Assembly (NCBI GenBank): GCA_019454835.1
Contig: JACFNP010000004.1
Span: forward strand, 1-64,000
Length of the DNA stretch: 64,000 bases
Reading direction: 5' to 3'
DNA from: Rubellimicrobium sp.
Lineage (GTDB): Bacteria > Pseudomonadota > Alphaproteobacteria > Rhodobacterales > Rhodobacteraceae
Made by a program: the position numbers and the translations under genes. Positions 7,635-16,903 of the stretch are shown here, piece after piece (the stretch's first letter is position 1; every line of letters starts with the position of its first letter). The notes beneath the pieces are model-generated. The model saw nothing but the letters and a program-made list of their open reading frames with translations. It did not search any database and had not been told where the DNA came from.

Positions 7635-9338
7635 TCAGTAGATCGCCGCGCCTTCCTCGGCGGTGCTGAGATGACGGTTGAGCTGGTCGCGGATCGTGCC
7701 GGTCTCGGGCCAGTCGGGTTCGCGGTAGCTCCGGGCGCGGGCGTCCATTTCCGCATCGCGCAGCCCGCCCGCAGCATCGACCAGCGCGACGATCCGCCGC
7801 GACGGCGCGAACAGGACGCGGTCGCCGTCGGCAAGCGAGCGCAGCCGTTCGCGGGGCATGTGGTAGGCGGCCTTGGCGCGCGTGCCCGCGAAGCCCGAGG
7901 TGCGCTGGTCGGTCAGCAATGCAATCTCCAGCCCCGGCGCGGCGTCCATGCCCTGCCCGATGGCGTAGTTGATGGTCAGAAGCTCGATCATCGACCTGTC
8001 GCCGGTCACCGCATAGGCGGTACCGTCCTCGAACACCCGCCCGCCCTGCGTCAGCGCGAAGAAATCGCGCTGCGTCGGGCACATCCTGACCGCAAAGACC
8101 CGGTCGGCGGCCATGGCGGCGGATTCCTTCACCCAGGCGCCGCCGGGGCAGAGATTGCCCCGGTAGAGCGCCACCCGCGGCCCCGGCGACACCGGCGCAT
8201 CGAGCGGGCGGAACACGTCCTGCGCGGCGAAATCCAGGTCGGGCGCATCGGCGTAAAGCTCGGACAGCCGCATCCCGAACAGCGTGGTGACATCCTTCAG
8301 CGCCCCCTGTTCGACCAGATAGCGCAGCACCGAGGGCAGCATCGCGCCGACATGGTTGATCGGATAGCGCCCGACCGGCTGAAGGTCGGAGACCATCGGC
8401 GTGGTCTCGATCCGCGCCCATATGTCGGCGGGGGTGAGGCGGATGCCCCAGCTTCGCGCCATGTAGGGCAGGTGCAGCGCGAGATTCGTGGACAGGCCGA
8501 ACAGCGCGATGGCCTGGATGAAATTGTCGAAATTGGCGGGGCCGATCATGTCCGCAGGCACGATGCCGTCGCGCAGCGCCGGGCGGAACAGCGCGACCGC
8601 GCGTTCGGTAAAGGCCCGCCGCCCGGCGGCGTGGCCCGCGTGCAGGTCGTCGGCGGCAAGGATAAACCCGCCCGCGCAGAGCGCGAAATAATGCGACATC
8701 GCCGAGGCCAGATTCTCGCAGACCCCGGCATCGCGCACGGTATGGCGGCGGATATCCTCAAGCGCCGCGTCGCCCAGCCGCCCGTTGCGGTTGGCGATCC
8801 GCGCGGCGGCAAGGTCGCCGATGGTCACCTCGCGCCCGTCGGGCAGGCGGCCGACGCTGCGGTGCCCGGCATGGAGCAGCAGCCAGGGCAGATAGCGGTA
8901 GGGTTCCAGCCCCATCGTGTGAATCAGCGCCGGAAAGGTCTTGTCGCAGCCGCCGCCCGCGACGACGCCGAACGGCGTCATCAGCCCCAGCGTGCCCTGC
9001 AGCGACCAGGCGGTGACCATCTTGTAGGCGTTCGAGAACCCCTGCCCCGACGCCTCCATCCCGCGATGGTCGGTGAAACCCGAGAACGGCACCTCGTAAA
9101 GCGCGGGGCCGCCGTCGCGCTGCAACAGGTCGGCGGCATGGCGCACCATGGCGACCAGCGGCAGGTCGCAGGGCGACCCGGCGGGATAGGTGCCCAGCAG
9201 CGGCGTGTCCTGATTGCCGGGCGGGTCGAAGACCGCGCGGTAATGCTGGTCGCCGGTCCAGGCAATCGGCAGCGACAGCGGATCGCCGGTCAGCAGGTCG
9301 TCGAAGGCCGCAAGGCGGGGATCGCGGGTCAGTTTCAT
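7635..9338 (-). CDS. IlvD/Edd-family dehydratase
   Basis: 567 residues, usual for dihydroxy-acid and sugar-acid dehydratases. The three cluster cysteines of the family appear conserved: SPCDLPLVAM, GGGCDKTFPAL and AGVCENLASAM. Later landmarks include GRYPINHVGAMLPSVL, GNLCPGGAWVKES and the C-terminal DRSMIELLTI region. The protein is diverged from branched-chain IlvD. It probably dehydrates an aldonate to a 2-keto-3-deoxy acid using an Fe-S cluster and Mg2+. The ATG is overlapped by the stop of the upstream dehydrogenase gene (ATGA), the middle joint of a three-gene minus-strand operon. The substrate is inferred from neighbours only. Confidence 0.85.
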   Translation of the reverse strand: MKLTRDPRLAAFDDLLTGDPLSLPIAWTGDQHYRAVFDPPGNQDTPLLGTYPAGSPCDLPLVAMVRHAADLLQRDGGPALYEVPFSGFTDHRGMEASGQGFSNAYKMVTAWSLQGTLGLMTPFGVVAGGGCDKTFPALIHTMGLEPYRYLPWLLLHAGHRSVGRLPDGREVTIGDLAAARIANRNGRLGDAALEDIRRHTVRDAGVCENLASAMSHYFALCAGGFILAADDLHAGHAAGRRAFTERAVALFRPALRDGIVPADMIGPANFDNFIQAIALFGLSTNLALHLPYMARSWGIRLTPADIWARIETTPMVSDLQPVGRYPINHVGAMLPSVLRYLVEQGALKDVTTLFGMRLSELYADAPDLDFAAQDVFRPLDAPVSPGPRVALYRGNLCPGGAWVKESAAMAADRVFAVRMCPTQRDFFALTQGGRVFEDGTAYAVTGDRSMIELLTINYAIGQGMDAAPGLEIALLTDQRTSGFAGTRAKAAYHMPRERLRSLADGDRVLFAPSRRIVALVDAAGGLRDAEMDARARSYREPDWPETGTIRDQLNRHLSTAEEGAAIY

Positions 9339-10333
9339 GGCAGGGCCTCGCTGCGGTCGGCGGCCATGTCGTCCTCGACATAGGCGGCAAGGATGTCGTC
9401 GAAACGCGCCTCGACGCGAAAGCCCAGTTCCTGCGCCCGCGCGGTGCGGAACCTCTGCGGCCAGTTGCACACGATGCCGCTGACGGCGGGGTCGGGCCGG
9501 TGGTCGATCAGCGCCACCGCCTCGCTGCCCGCAAAGGCGCGCAGGCAGTCGATCTGCTCGGCAACGGTGCAGGATACCGACGGCATGTTCAGCGCCCGGC
9601 GCCCGTCCAGACGCGCGGTGTCCAGCGTGGCCGCATGGAGGAAGAACCCCGCCGCCGCGCGGGGCGAGGCGTGGATATGGCGCGTGTCCTCGGGCAGCGG
9701 CAGCACCGCGCGGCGCCCGCGCAGGGGTTCGCGGATGATGGCGCTGAAGCAGGACGACAGCGCCGCATTCGCCTGGCCGGGGCGGACGGTGATCGTCGGC
9801 AGCCGCAGCGAGATGCCGTCGATGAACCCCTTGCGCGAGAAGTCGCCGACCATGTGTTCGGCAATCACCTTCTGTGCACCGTAGGACGAGCGCGGCTCGC
9901 AGATGAAGCTGTCGTCGATGCCCTCGGCCGCGAAGGGCGGGCCGAAGGCGGCTGCCGACGAGGCCAGGACCAGACGCGGACGCCAGGTGCCGCCCGAGGC
10001 AAGATGTTCGGCGCGCAGCGCCATGAGCAATGCCCAGAACGACAGCACGTTGACCTGCCAGCCAAGATCGAAGTCGCGCTCGGCCTCGCCCGAGACGATG
10101 GCGGCGAGATGGAAGATCACGTCCGGACGCCCGGCGGCCAGCGCTCGGGCGGCGGCGGGATCGCCGAACTCGATCCGCTGCCGGTTCATGCCGGTCAGGC
10201 CGACGCCCGGAAAGACCCGGTCATAGAGCGTGACTTCGAGCGCCGCGACCCCGGCAAGGCCGCCGTGTTGCAGGCGGTGCGCGATCTTCCGGCCGATCAT
10301 GCCCCCGCCGCCGATGATTGCGATTGCTGTCAT
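9335..10333 (-). CDS. denD: NAD-dependent epimerase/dehydrogenase, DenD (D-erythronate dehydrogenase)-like
   Basis: 332 residues of extended SDR. An N-terminal IIGGGGMIGRKIA nucleotide-binding loop, VLASSAAAFG, and SYGAQKVIAE with the YxxxK pair resemble D-erythronate dehydrogenase (DenD), which oxidises C2 of erythronate-type acids. The next gene upstream is an LtnD-like dehydrogenase, and denD/ltnD-type genes often sit together in four-carbon or sugar-acid pathways. Both ends overlap neighbours by ATGA, so expression is coupled. No kinase (OtnK/DtnK) or aldolase partner is seen, so the classical erythronate or threonate route is incomplete here and another aldonate is possible. Confidence 0.72.
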   Translation of the reverse strand: MTAIAIIGGGGMIGRKIAHRLQHGGLAGVAALEVTLYDRVFPGVGLTGMNRQRIEFGDPAAARALAAGRPDVIFHLAAIVSGEAERDFDLGWQVNVLSFWALLMALRAEHLASGGTWRPRLVLASSAAAFGPPFAAEGIDDSFICEPRSSYGAQKVIAEHMVGDFSRKGFIDGISLRLPTITVRPGQANAALSSCFSAIIREPLRGRRAVLPLPEDTRHIHASPRAAAGFFLHAATLDTARLDGRRALNMPSVSCTVAEQIDCLRAFAGSEAVALIDHRPDPAVSGIVCNWPQRFRTARAQELGFRVEARFDDILAAYVEDDMAADRSEALP

Positions 10334-11235
10334 GGTGCGGCGATGTCCTTTCCGTTCAGGTCGCAGAGTTCGAGATAGAGCGCCGCATGATCCAGCGCGG
10401 CACCGCCCAGATCGTCCACGAGACGCCGGTAACGGGCGCGGACCTGCGCGATCATCGGCAGATCCAGCGACAGGTCGCGCGCCACCGACAGCGCATTGTC
10501 CAGATCCTTCAACTGGTTGGCGCTGGCGCCGCCGGGGGCGAAGTCGCGCGCCTGCATCCGCCTGCCGTGCTGGCGCAGGATCGTGCTGTCGGCGAAACCG
10601 CCCTGAAGGGCGTCGCGCACCGCCGCGCAATCGGCGCCGCCCTCGGACAGAAACAGCATCGCCTCGGCGACAAGGCCGATGGTGCCCGCGACGATCATCT
10701 GGTTGGCGAGCTTGGCCATCTGCCCCGACCCGAGCGGCCCGACCCGCACCGCGCGCCCCAGCACCGACAGGACCGGCAGCGCGCGGCGAAACGTCGCATC
10801 CGCACCGCCCGCCATGATCGCAAGACTGCCCTCGGTCGCGCCGCGCACGCCGCCCGACACCGGCGCGTCGAGAAATGCCACGCCCACATCGCCCAGCCTG
10901 CGCGTCGCCGCGACAGCCTCGTCCGGCAGGGTGGAACTGGTGTCGATCCAGAGGCTGCCCGCCCCGGCGGCGCCGGTATCGACGACCTTCTCCACCAGAT
11001 CGAGCATCGCCCGGCCATCGGTCAGCGAGGACAGGATGACCGCCGCACCCGACACCGCCCCGGCGAGGCTGGCGCAGGGACGGCAGCCGTCGCCCCGCAG
11101 CGCCTGCGCCTTGCCGGGCGAGCGATTCCAGACATGCGTGACGAATCCCGCCCCCGCCAGGCGGCGTGCCATCGGCGCGCCCATCAGGCCGGTGCCCAGA
11201 ACACAGACGACCATTTCACCCTGCGCGGCGGACAC
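10330..11235 (-). CDS. NAD(P)-dependent 3-hydroxyisobutyrate/L-threonate dehydrogenase family
   Basis: 301 residues of the beta-hydroxyacid dehydrogenase family. Seen: VVCVLGTGLMGAPMA (Rossmann), the substrate-binding DAPVSGGVRGATEGSL, and the catalytic lysine in GSGQMAKLANQ. It is close to LtnD-type threonate dehydrogenases in style. I choose the GTG at 11235 because AGGGAGGGG lies five bases upstream; an earlier GTG at 11256 would place that site inside the gene. It leads a three-gene operon with the DenD-like and IlvD-like genes, read from the divergent region that also serves the ABC importer. Confidence 0.82.
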   Translation of the reverse strand: MSAAQGEMVVCVLGTGLMGAPMARRLAGAGFVTHVWNRSPGKAQALRGDGCRPCASLAGAVSGAAVILSSLTDGRAMLDLVEKVVDTGAAGAGSLWIDTSSTLPDEAVAATRRLGDVGVAFLDAPVSGGVRGATEGSLAIMAGGADATFRRALPVLSVLGRAVRVGPLGSGQMAKLANQMIVAGTIGLVAEAMLFLSEGGADCAAVRDALQGGFADSTILRQHGRRMQARDFAPGGASANQLKDLDNALSVARDLSLDLPMIAQVRARYRRLVDDLGGAALDHAALYLELCDLNGKDIAAP

Positions 11236-11262
11236 GGCATCCCCTCCCTGCGTCACTTACGT

Positions 11263-11281
11263 CTGTAATATCAGATTTCTG
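11263..11281. promoter_or_regulatory. Candidate operator related to the 4236 palindrome
   Basis: CTGTAATATCAGATTTCTG matches the palindrome at 4236-4254 at 15 of 19 positions and lies in the divergent region between the dehydrogenase operon and the ABC importer. Recurrence at two promoters of one catabolic island suggests one shared regulator. Confidence 0.45.
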
Positions 11282-11363
11282 TTGAAGCAAGCGGTGATTT
11301 GATCTAGGCACGGTCAGGGTTCGCCCCCCCAGGCGGGCCGCAGCTTCAGGAGGAGGAGCTCAC

Positions 11364-12335
11364 ATGATCAGAAGACAGTTTCTGCGGGCCGGTTGCGCGA
11401 TGGCGGCCCTGACGGCCCTGCCGGGCGTTCCGGCCTTCGCCCAGGGGCAGGAGATCGTCTACATCACGCCGTCGCTGAAGATCGGCTTCTGGCGGATCAT
11501 CGGCACGGGTGTCGAGGCGGCGGGAGCGGCCGCAGGCTACAGCGTCCGGCTGCTCGATTCGAACGACGATGCCCAGGCCCAGCTTCGCAACGCGCAGGAC
11601 GCGATTGCTTCGGGCGTGGCCGGGATCGTGCTGTCCCCGACCGACAGTTCCACCGCACCCAGCGTGCTGCGCCTTGCCGCCGAGGCCGGAATCCCGGTGG
11701 CCATCGCCGACATCGGCACGACCGAGGGCGACTACGTGACCTTCGTGGGCTCGGACAATCTCGGCGGGGCGCTGGGCGTGGGTGACTATGTCGGCGGGCT
11801 GGTCGAGGCCCGTGGCTGGCAGGACGGATCGTTCGGGATCATCGGCATCCCGCAGGCGCGCATCAACGGCCAGTTGCGCACCCAGGGATTCCGCGAGGGG
11901 CTGGCGGCGCACGGGATGACGAACGAAGTCCCGCTGATGGAGATGCGCAGCTTCACCTCGGAGGAAACCTACAAGTTCGCGCAGGACATGATCGCGGCCA
12001 ATCCCGACCTGCGGGTGATCTTTGTGCAGTCCGATTTCATGTCGCTGGGCGCGCAGCGCGCGGTGCAGGCCGCCCGCAAGACCGACGACATCATCGTCGC
12101 GGCCTTCGACGGCACGCCCGAGCTTCTCGACTTCATCCGCGACGGCAAGATCGTCGCCTCGGGGATGCAGCAGCCCTACCGGCTGGGCCTCGTCGCCGCC
12201 GAGAACCTGATCGCCAGCCTGGCGGGCGAGAGCGTGGGAAAGGAAATCCAGGTGCCGATCCTTGTCACCACCACCGACAATGCGGTCGAGATGACGGACG
12301 AAATCAGCTTGAATGTCTTTGGCGAGACCGAATGA
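11364..12335 (+). CDS. Sugar ABC transporter substrate-binding protein (ribose type)
   Basis: 323 residues. A signal peptide (RRQFLRAGCAMAALTALPG, cleaved after AFA) exports it to the periplasm. The mature part is a periplasmic-binding-protein-like domain of the ribose/galactose type: repeated LLDSNDDAQAQLRNAQDAI, IVLSPTDSS, and FVQSDFMSLGAQRAV. It delivers ligand to the permease and ATPase encoded just downstream. A strong ribosome-binding site (AGGAGGAG) precedes the ATG. It is first in a SBP-ATPase-permease-lactonase operon divergent from the dehydrogenases, consistent with import of a sugar or aldonate. Confidence 0.92.
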   Translation: MIRRQFLRAGCAMAALTALPGVPAFAQGQEIVYITPSLKIGFWRIIGTGVEAAGAAAGYSVRLLDSNDDAQAQLRNAQDAIASGVAGIVLSPTDSSTAPSVLRLAAEAGIPVAIADIGTTEGDYVTFVGSDNLGGALGVGDYVGGLVEARGWQDGSFGIIGIPQARINGQLRTQGFREGLAAHGMTNEVPLMEMRSFTSEETYKFAQDMIAANPDLRVIFVQSDFMSLGAQRAVQAARKTDDIIVAAFDGTPELLDFIRDGKIVASGMQQPYRLGLVAAENLIASLAGESVGKEIQVPILVTTTDNAVEMTDEISLNVFGETE

Positions 12336-12390
12336 TGTCGAACCGGGCAGCGGTCGCGGCTGTTGCCCGGCGCCTCAGCGAGGAACGCGG

Positions 12391-14295
12391 ATGACATCGG
12401 AGCCTCTGGTTGCCGTGCGCGACGTGTCCAAGACCTACGGCCATATCCGCGCGCTGCGCGCGGCGAACTTCACGCTGCGCCCCGGCGAGGTCCACGCGCT
12501 GTTCGGGGCGAACGGGGCCGGGAAATCGACCCTCGCGGGGATCATCAGCGGCCAGACGGCGCGCAGCGGCGGCGCGCTGACCATCAACGGCCACGACATC
12601 GCCCCGCGTTTCTCGCCGCGCGAGGCGATTGCCGCAGGCGTCGGCATCGTCACGCAGGAGACCTCGATCGCCGATGACCTGACCATCTGGGAAAACGTGG
12701 TCCTGCCGCATTACGGCCTGCGCGGGCGCATGTCGCGCCGCGACCTGCGCCAGCAGGCTGCGCGCGCCATCGACAAGCTGGGCTTTGCGGACGAACTGCC
12801 GCTCGACACCCATTGCGCCGACATCTCGGCCGCGCATCGCCAACTGGTCGAGATCGCGCGCATCGTCGCGCTGGGCAGCCGGGTCATCATCCTCGACGAA
12901 CCCACCGCCTCGCTCAGCCCCGGCGAAACCTCGCGTCTGTTCGGTGCCATGGACCGGCTGCGCCGCGAGGGTCAGGGGCTGATCTTCGTCTCGCACCGGC
13001 TCGAGGAAATCTTCGCCATCTGCGACCGCATCACCGTGCTGCGCGACGGCGAGACCGTGGCCGAGGGCCGCGCCATCGACAGCCTCGACCAGGCAGGTCT
13101 CATCCGTCTCATGGTCGGCCGCGAGATCGAGAGCCTGACCGCCCACGACATCCCCGAGTGCGCCGACCGGCCCGTGGTGCTGTCGCTGCGCGGCGTCGGC
13201 GCCGCGCGCATGGTCCATGACGCGAGCCTCGATCTGCACGAGGGCGAGATCGTCGGTCTGGGCGGGCTGATCGGTTCGGGGCGCTCGGAACTGGCCGAAA
13301 TCCTTGTCGGCCTGCGCCCGATGACGCGCGGCACGATCTCGTTGCTGGGGGCGCCCTACCGGCCCGCATCCTCGGTCGAGGCCATGCGGCGCGGCATCGG
13401 CTACCTGCCCGAGGACCGCTGGCGGCAGAGCATCATCCCCGACTTTTCGGTGCGCGAGAACATCCTTCTGTGCCATCTCGGCGGCCTGTCCGGCCCGGCG
13501 CTGCGCTACGCCGGGCGCGCCGCCGACATCGACCGGATCGCCGATCTGATCGAACTGCCGCGCGACCGTCTGGACGAACGCTCGATGCGCAACTTTTCCG
13601 GCGGGATGCAGCAGAAGGCGTTGCTCATCCGGGCGTTGCTGATGGAGCCGCGCGTCCTCGTGCTCGACGAACCGACGCGCGGCATCGACATCGGCTCGCG
13701 CGCGACGATCTACCGACTTTTGCGGCAACTGGCGGCGCAGGGGCTGGCGATCCTGCTCATCTCGTCGGATTTCGAGGAACTTCTCGCGCTGTCGCACCGC
13801 ATCGTGCCGATCAGCGACGGGCGGACGCTGGGCGCGCTTCATGCCGACGGCACCGACGAGGAACAGTTGACCCTGATCGCGGTGCCGCGCGCCTCGCTGA
13901 AGGCCCAGCAGGCATTTCTCACCGACCTGGCGCGGCAGTTGCCGGGCGCCAGCGCCTGGTTCATCCCGTCCGGGGGCCGCCTGTTCTGCCTGAGCCGCGA
14001 TGATGGGGGCGGCGACACCCTTCCGGCGGTGGGCGAGATCCTGACCGTCGGCGACAGCGCCACGGCCCGCGCGGTGGCCGGGGGCGACGGACGCTGGCAC
14101 GCGCTGCCGCAGGGCAGCCATGCGGCGGGATTCATCATCGAGAACGCGCGCGGTCATTCGGTGGGCATCGTCGGCCTGACCTGCGCACAGGTGCCCGGCA
14201 CCGATCATCACGCCGCCGTCGCGCAGGGGCTTGCGCGGCTCGAGGACGGCCGCCTGCGGATCAGGGCGGCCACCACAGCGCCGGAAAGGGCATGA
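12391..14295 (+). CDS. Sugar ABC transporter ATP-binding protein with C-terminal extension
   Basis: 634 residues against about 500 for RbsA/MglA-type proteins. There are two fused nucleotide-binding domains. NBD1 has Walker A GANGAGKST and a signature-like ISAAHRQLVEIA; NBD2 has the degenerate Walker A GLIGSGRSE usual for this family and signature FSGGMQQK with Walker B VLVLDEPTRGID. From about residue 495 a 140-residue extra domain follows, which I do not recognise; it contains SAWFIPSGGRLFCLSRDD and AAGFIIENARGHSVGIVGL and could be a small sensory fold. GAGGAA precedes the ATG at 12391. It overlaps the permease start by ATGA. Confidence 0.9.
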   Translation: MTSEPLVAVRDVSKTYGHIRALRAANFTLRPGEVHALFGANGAGKSTLAGIISGQTARSGGALTINGHDIAPRFSPREAIAAGVGIVTQETSIADDLTIWENVVLPHYGLRGRMSRRDLRQQAARAIDKLGFADELPLDTHCADISAAHRQLVEIARIVALGSRVIILDEPTASLSPGETSRLFGAMDRLRREGQGLIFVSHRLEEIFAICDRITVLRDGETVAEGRAIDSLDQAGLIRLMVGREIESLTAHDIPECADRPVVLSLRGVGAARMVHDASLDLHEGEIVGLGGLIGSGRSELAEILVGLRPMTRGTISLLGAPYRPASSVEAMRRGIGYLPEDRWRQSIIPDFSVRENILLCHLGGLSGPALRYAGRAADIDRIADLIELPRDRLDERSMRNFSGGMQQKALLIRALLMEPRVLVLDEPTRGIDIGSRATIYRLLRQLAAQGLAILLISSDFEELLALSHRIVPISDGRTLGALHADGTDEEQLTLIAVPRASLKAQQAFLTDLARQLPGASAWFIPSGGRLFCLSRDDGGGDTLPAVGEILTVGDSATARAVAGGDGRWHALPQGSHAAGFIIENARGHSVGIVGLTCAQVPGTDHHAAVAQGLARLEDGRLRIRAATTAPERA

Positions 14296-15242
14296 CGACC
14301 ATGACGCATCTGAAGCGGTTCATCACCATTCTCGAACTCAGGATGGTGCTTCTGGTGCTGCTGCTGGCACTGGTGCTGTCGGTCGCCTCGCCGCATTTCC
14401 TGACCTCGAGCAATCTCTACAACCTGCTTGACCAGTCGGTCGTGCTGGGGATCGTCGCCATCGGCATGACCTTCGTGGTGCTGACCGGCGGCATCGACCT
14501 GTCGGTGGGGTCGGTGGCGGGCATGACGGGCATCGTGCTGGGGCTGCTGCTGCGCGAGATGCCGATCGTGCCGGCGGTCGGGCTGACGCTGCTGGTCGGC
14601 GCGCTGACCGGGGCGATCTCGGGCGCGCTCATCACCTTCTTCGGGCTGGCCTCGTTCGTCGTCACGCTCGGGATGCTCGCCATCGGGCGCAGCCTGGCCT
14701 ATGTGCTGTCGGGCCAGCGGTCGATCTCCGACATCCCCGACGCCCTGTCGCAACTGGTCTATACGGAAATTTTCGGCATCCCGCTGAACGTGGTCATCCT
14801 GCTGGTGCTCTATGCGGCGGCCTGGGCCTACCTGACGCATACCAAGGGCGGGCGCACCATCTATGCGCTGGGGTCGAACCCGCGCGCCGCGCGGATCGCG
14901 GGGCTGAATACGGTGTTCTACTCGATCCTGCCCTATGCGGTGTCGGGGATGCTGGCGGCGGTGGCGGTCACGCTGATCTCGGCGCAGATCCTCTCCATCG
15001 ACCCGCTGGCCGGGAACCTGCTGGAACTGGACGCCATCGCGGCGGTGGTCATCGGCGGCGCCAGCCTGATGGGCGGGCGCGGCTCGGTCGTCGGCACCCT
15101 GTTCGGCGTGTTCATCCTGGTGATGGTGCGGAACGGCATGAACCTGCTCGGCGTCTCGCCGTTCTGGCAGGGCACGGCCATCGGCGTCATCATCATCGCG
15201 GCCGTCCTGGTCGAGAAACTGCTGGCGGGGCGCACCCGCTGA
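14292..15242 (+). CDS. Sugar ABC transporter permease (RbsC-like)
   Basis: 316 residues, very hydrophobic, with about nine or ten membrane spans of the BPD_transp_2 family. The family landmark GMTFVVLTGGIDLSVGSV sits near residues 55-75, and the C-terminal ISAQILSIDPLAGNLLELDAIAAVV region with GGASLMGGRGSVVGTLFG is typical of ribose-type permeases. It probably homodimerises in the inner membrane with the ATPase above. Translation is coupled to the ATPase (ATGA); a second ATG three codons in is possible. Confidence 0.92.
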   Translation: MTTMTHLKRFITILELRMVLLVLLLALVLSVASPHFLTSSNLYNLLDQSVVLGIVAIGMTFVVLTGGIDLSVGSVAGMTGIVLGLLLREMPIVPAVGLTLLVGALTGAISGALITFFGLASFVVTLGMLAIGRSLAYVLSGQRSISDIPDALSQLVYTEIFGIPLNVVILLVLYAAAWAYLTHTKGGRTIYALGSNPRAARIAGLNTVFYSILPYAVSGMLAAVAVTLISAQILSIDPLAGNLLELDAIAAVVIGGASLMGGRGSVVGTLFGVFILVMVRNGMNLLGVSPFWQGTAIGVIIIAAVLVEKLLAGRTR

Positions 15243-15263
15243 ACCGTCGAAAGGAGACCGCGC

Positions 15264-16178
15264 ATGTATCTGCCGCATCTGGTGTTCGAGGACCGCGCGT
15301 TCGGCGCGCTCGTGCTGCCCAACTGCAGGCTCGAGGCGCTGTGGACCGGCGCCCGCTGGATCGAGGGGCCTGCGTGGTTTCCCGCCGGGCGCTATCTGCT
15401 GTTCTCGGACATCCCCGAAGACCGGATGATGCGTTACGACGACACCGACGGTTCGGTGTCGGTGTTCCGGTCGCCGTCGCAGCATTCCAACGGCAACACC
15501 CGCGACCCGCAGGGGCGGCTGGTGTCCTGCCATCACCTCGGCCGCTGCGTGACGCGGACGGAATTCGACGGCACGGTGCGGGTGATCGCCGACAGGTTCC
15601 AGGGCAGGCGGCTGAACTCGCCCAATGATGTCGTCGTCTCGTCCGACGGCGCGGTCTGGTTCACCGATCCGACCTACGGCATCGACATGGATTACGAAGG
15701 CCAGCGCGCCGAAAGCGAGATCGGCGCAAGCCATGTCTACCGCATCGACCCGGATTCGGGCGATGTCGCCGCCGTGGCCACCGATTTCGTGAAGCCGAAC
15801 GGCCTGGCGTTTTCGCCCGACGAAAGCCTGCTCTACATCGCCGACACCGGCGCGAGCCATGTCGAGGGCGGCCCGCGCCACATCCGCCGCTTTCGCGTGC
15901 GGGGCGACCGGCTTCAGGGTGGCGAGGTGTTCGCCGAATGCAGCAACGGCTTCTTCGACGGCTTTCGCTGCGACCGGCTGGGCAACCTGTGGTGTTCCTC
16001 GGCCGAGGGCGTCCATTGCCTCAACCCCGAGGGCGCGCTGATCGGGCGGATCATGGTGCCCGAGGTGGTGGCGAATGTCTGCTTCGGCGGGCCGAAGATG
16101 AACCGGCTGTTCATCGCCGGTTCGACCACGCTCTACGCGACATTCCTCAACGTGTCGGGCCTCAACGTGTCGGGCTGA
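15264..16178 (+). CDS. SMP-30/gluconolactonase/LRE family lactonase
   Basis: 304 residues forming a predicted six-bladed propeller. Metal and active-site landmarks are present: WIEGPAWFPAGRYLLFSDIP, LNSPNDVVVSSDGAVWFTDPTYG, and KPNGLAFSPDESLLYIADTG. The family hydrolyses sugar lactones to aldonates. AAGGAGA precedes the ATG. Position after the importer suggests the imported or oxidised sugar becomes a lactone that this enzyme opens before dehydration by the IlvD-type protein. Its last 17 bases overlap the convergent regulator gene. Confidence 0.88.
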   Translation: MYLPHLVFEDRAFGALVLPNCRLEALWTGARWIEGPAWFPAGRYLLFSDIPEDRMMRYDDTDGSVSVFRSPSQHSNGNTRDPQGRLVSCHHLGRCVTRTEFDGTVRVIADRFQGRRLNSPNDVVVSSDGAVWFTDPTYGIDMDYEGQRAESEIGASHVYRIDPDSGDVAAVATDFVKPNGLAFSPDESLLYIADTGASHVEGGPRHIRRFRVRGDRLQGGEVFAECSNGFFDGFRCDRLGNLWCSSAEGVHCLNPEGALIGRIMVPEVVANVCFGGPKMNRLFIAGSTTLYATFLNVSGLNVSG

Positions 16179-16872
16179 CCGGCTCGGGACCGGCCCCGGC
16201 GGCCGCCGCGGTGTCATGCGCCGCCAGCGCGGCACGAAGGCGCAGCTTCGCCCTGTCGACATGGACCTGACAGGCCGCACGGAACCCGTCGCGGTCGCGC
16301 GCCTCGAGCGCATCGAGAATGGCCTCGTGGTCGGCCATGGCGGCCTCGAAGGTCGCGGGTGCAAAGCGGCCCCGTGCGCGCGCCACCGCCGACAGCGTGT
16401 TCACCTGCCGGTAATGTTCGAGCAGCAGCTCGTTGCCCGCTGCCGCGATGATCCGGTCGTGGAACTCGGCGTCGAGACGCAGGAAATCGCGGCTGCTCTC
16501 GGGGTCGATGGCGGACACCAGCTCGCGCATCCGCGCCTGCGCGTCGCGGATGTCGGCCAGGCTTGCGTCGGTCAGCCGCGCGACGATCCGGTCGGCGGCA
16601 CCGATCTCGAGCGCGATCCGGAAGTCGAAGGTCATGTCGATCTCGTCGAGATTCAGCACGCTGACGAAGGTGCCGCTGCGCGGCCGCACATGCAGCAGCC
16701 GGTCCTGGATCAGCTTCTGCACCGCCTCGTTGATCGGCGTCTTGCTGACGCCGAACATCGCGACAAGCTGGTTCAGGTCAAGCCGGGCGCCGGGCAGCAG
16801 GGCGCCGTCGAGAATCATCTCGTGCATCCGCTCGTAGACCTGGTCGCGGACCGAGTTGACCTTTATCTCCAC
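16162..16872 (-). CDS. GntR family transcriptional regulator, FCD domain
   Basis: 236 residues. An N-terminal winged helix (VRDQVYERMHEMILDGALLPGARL, then FGVSKTPINEAVQKLIQD) is followed by an all-helical FCD ligand-binding domain with its metal-type DFLRLDAEFHDRIIAAAGN and a later MADHEAILDAL. FCD regulators usually bind a carboxylate intermediate and repress the pathway. I choose the GTG at 16872, which has GGAG six bases upstream; a longer GTG start at 16914 would overlap the palindrome at 16904-16913. It probably controls the 2.8-16 kb catabolic island and itself. Confidence 0.88.
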   Translation of the reverse strand: MEIKVNSVRDQVYERMHEMILDGALLPGARLDLNQLVAMFGVSKTPINEAVQKLIQDRLLHVRPRSGTFVSVLNLDEIDMTFDFRIALEIGAADRIVARLTDASLADIRDAQARMRELVSAIDPESSRDFLRLDAEFHDRIIAAAGNELLLEHYRQVNTLSAVARARGRFAPATFEAAMADHEAILDALEARDRDGFRAACQVHVDRAKLRLRAALAAHDTAAAAGAGPEPVSPTR

Positions 16873-16903
16873 ATCCTGCTCCGGGCTGTGCTGCGTTTGA
16901 ACC

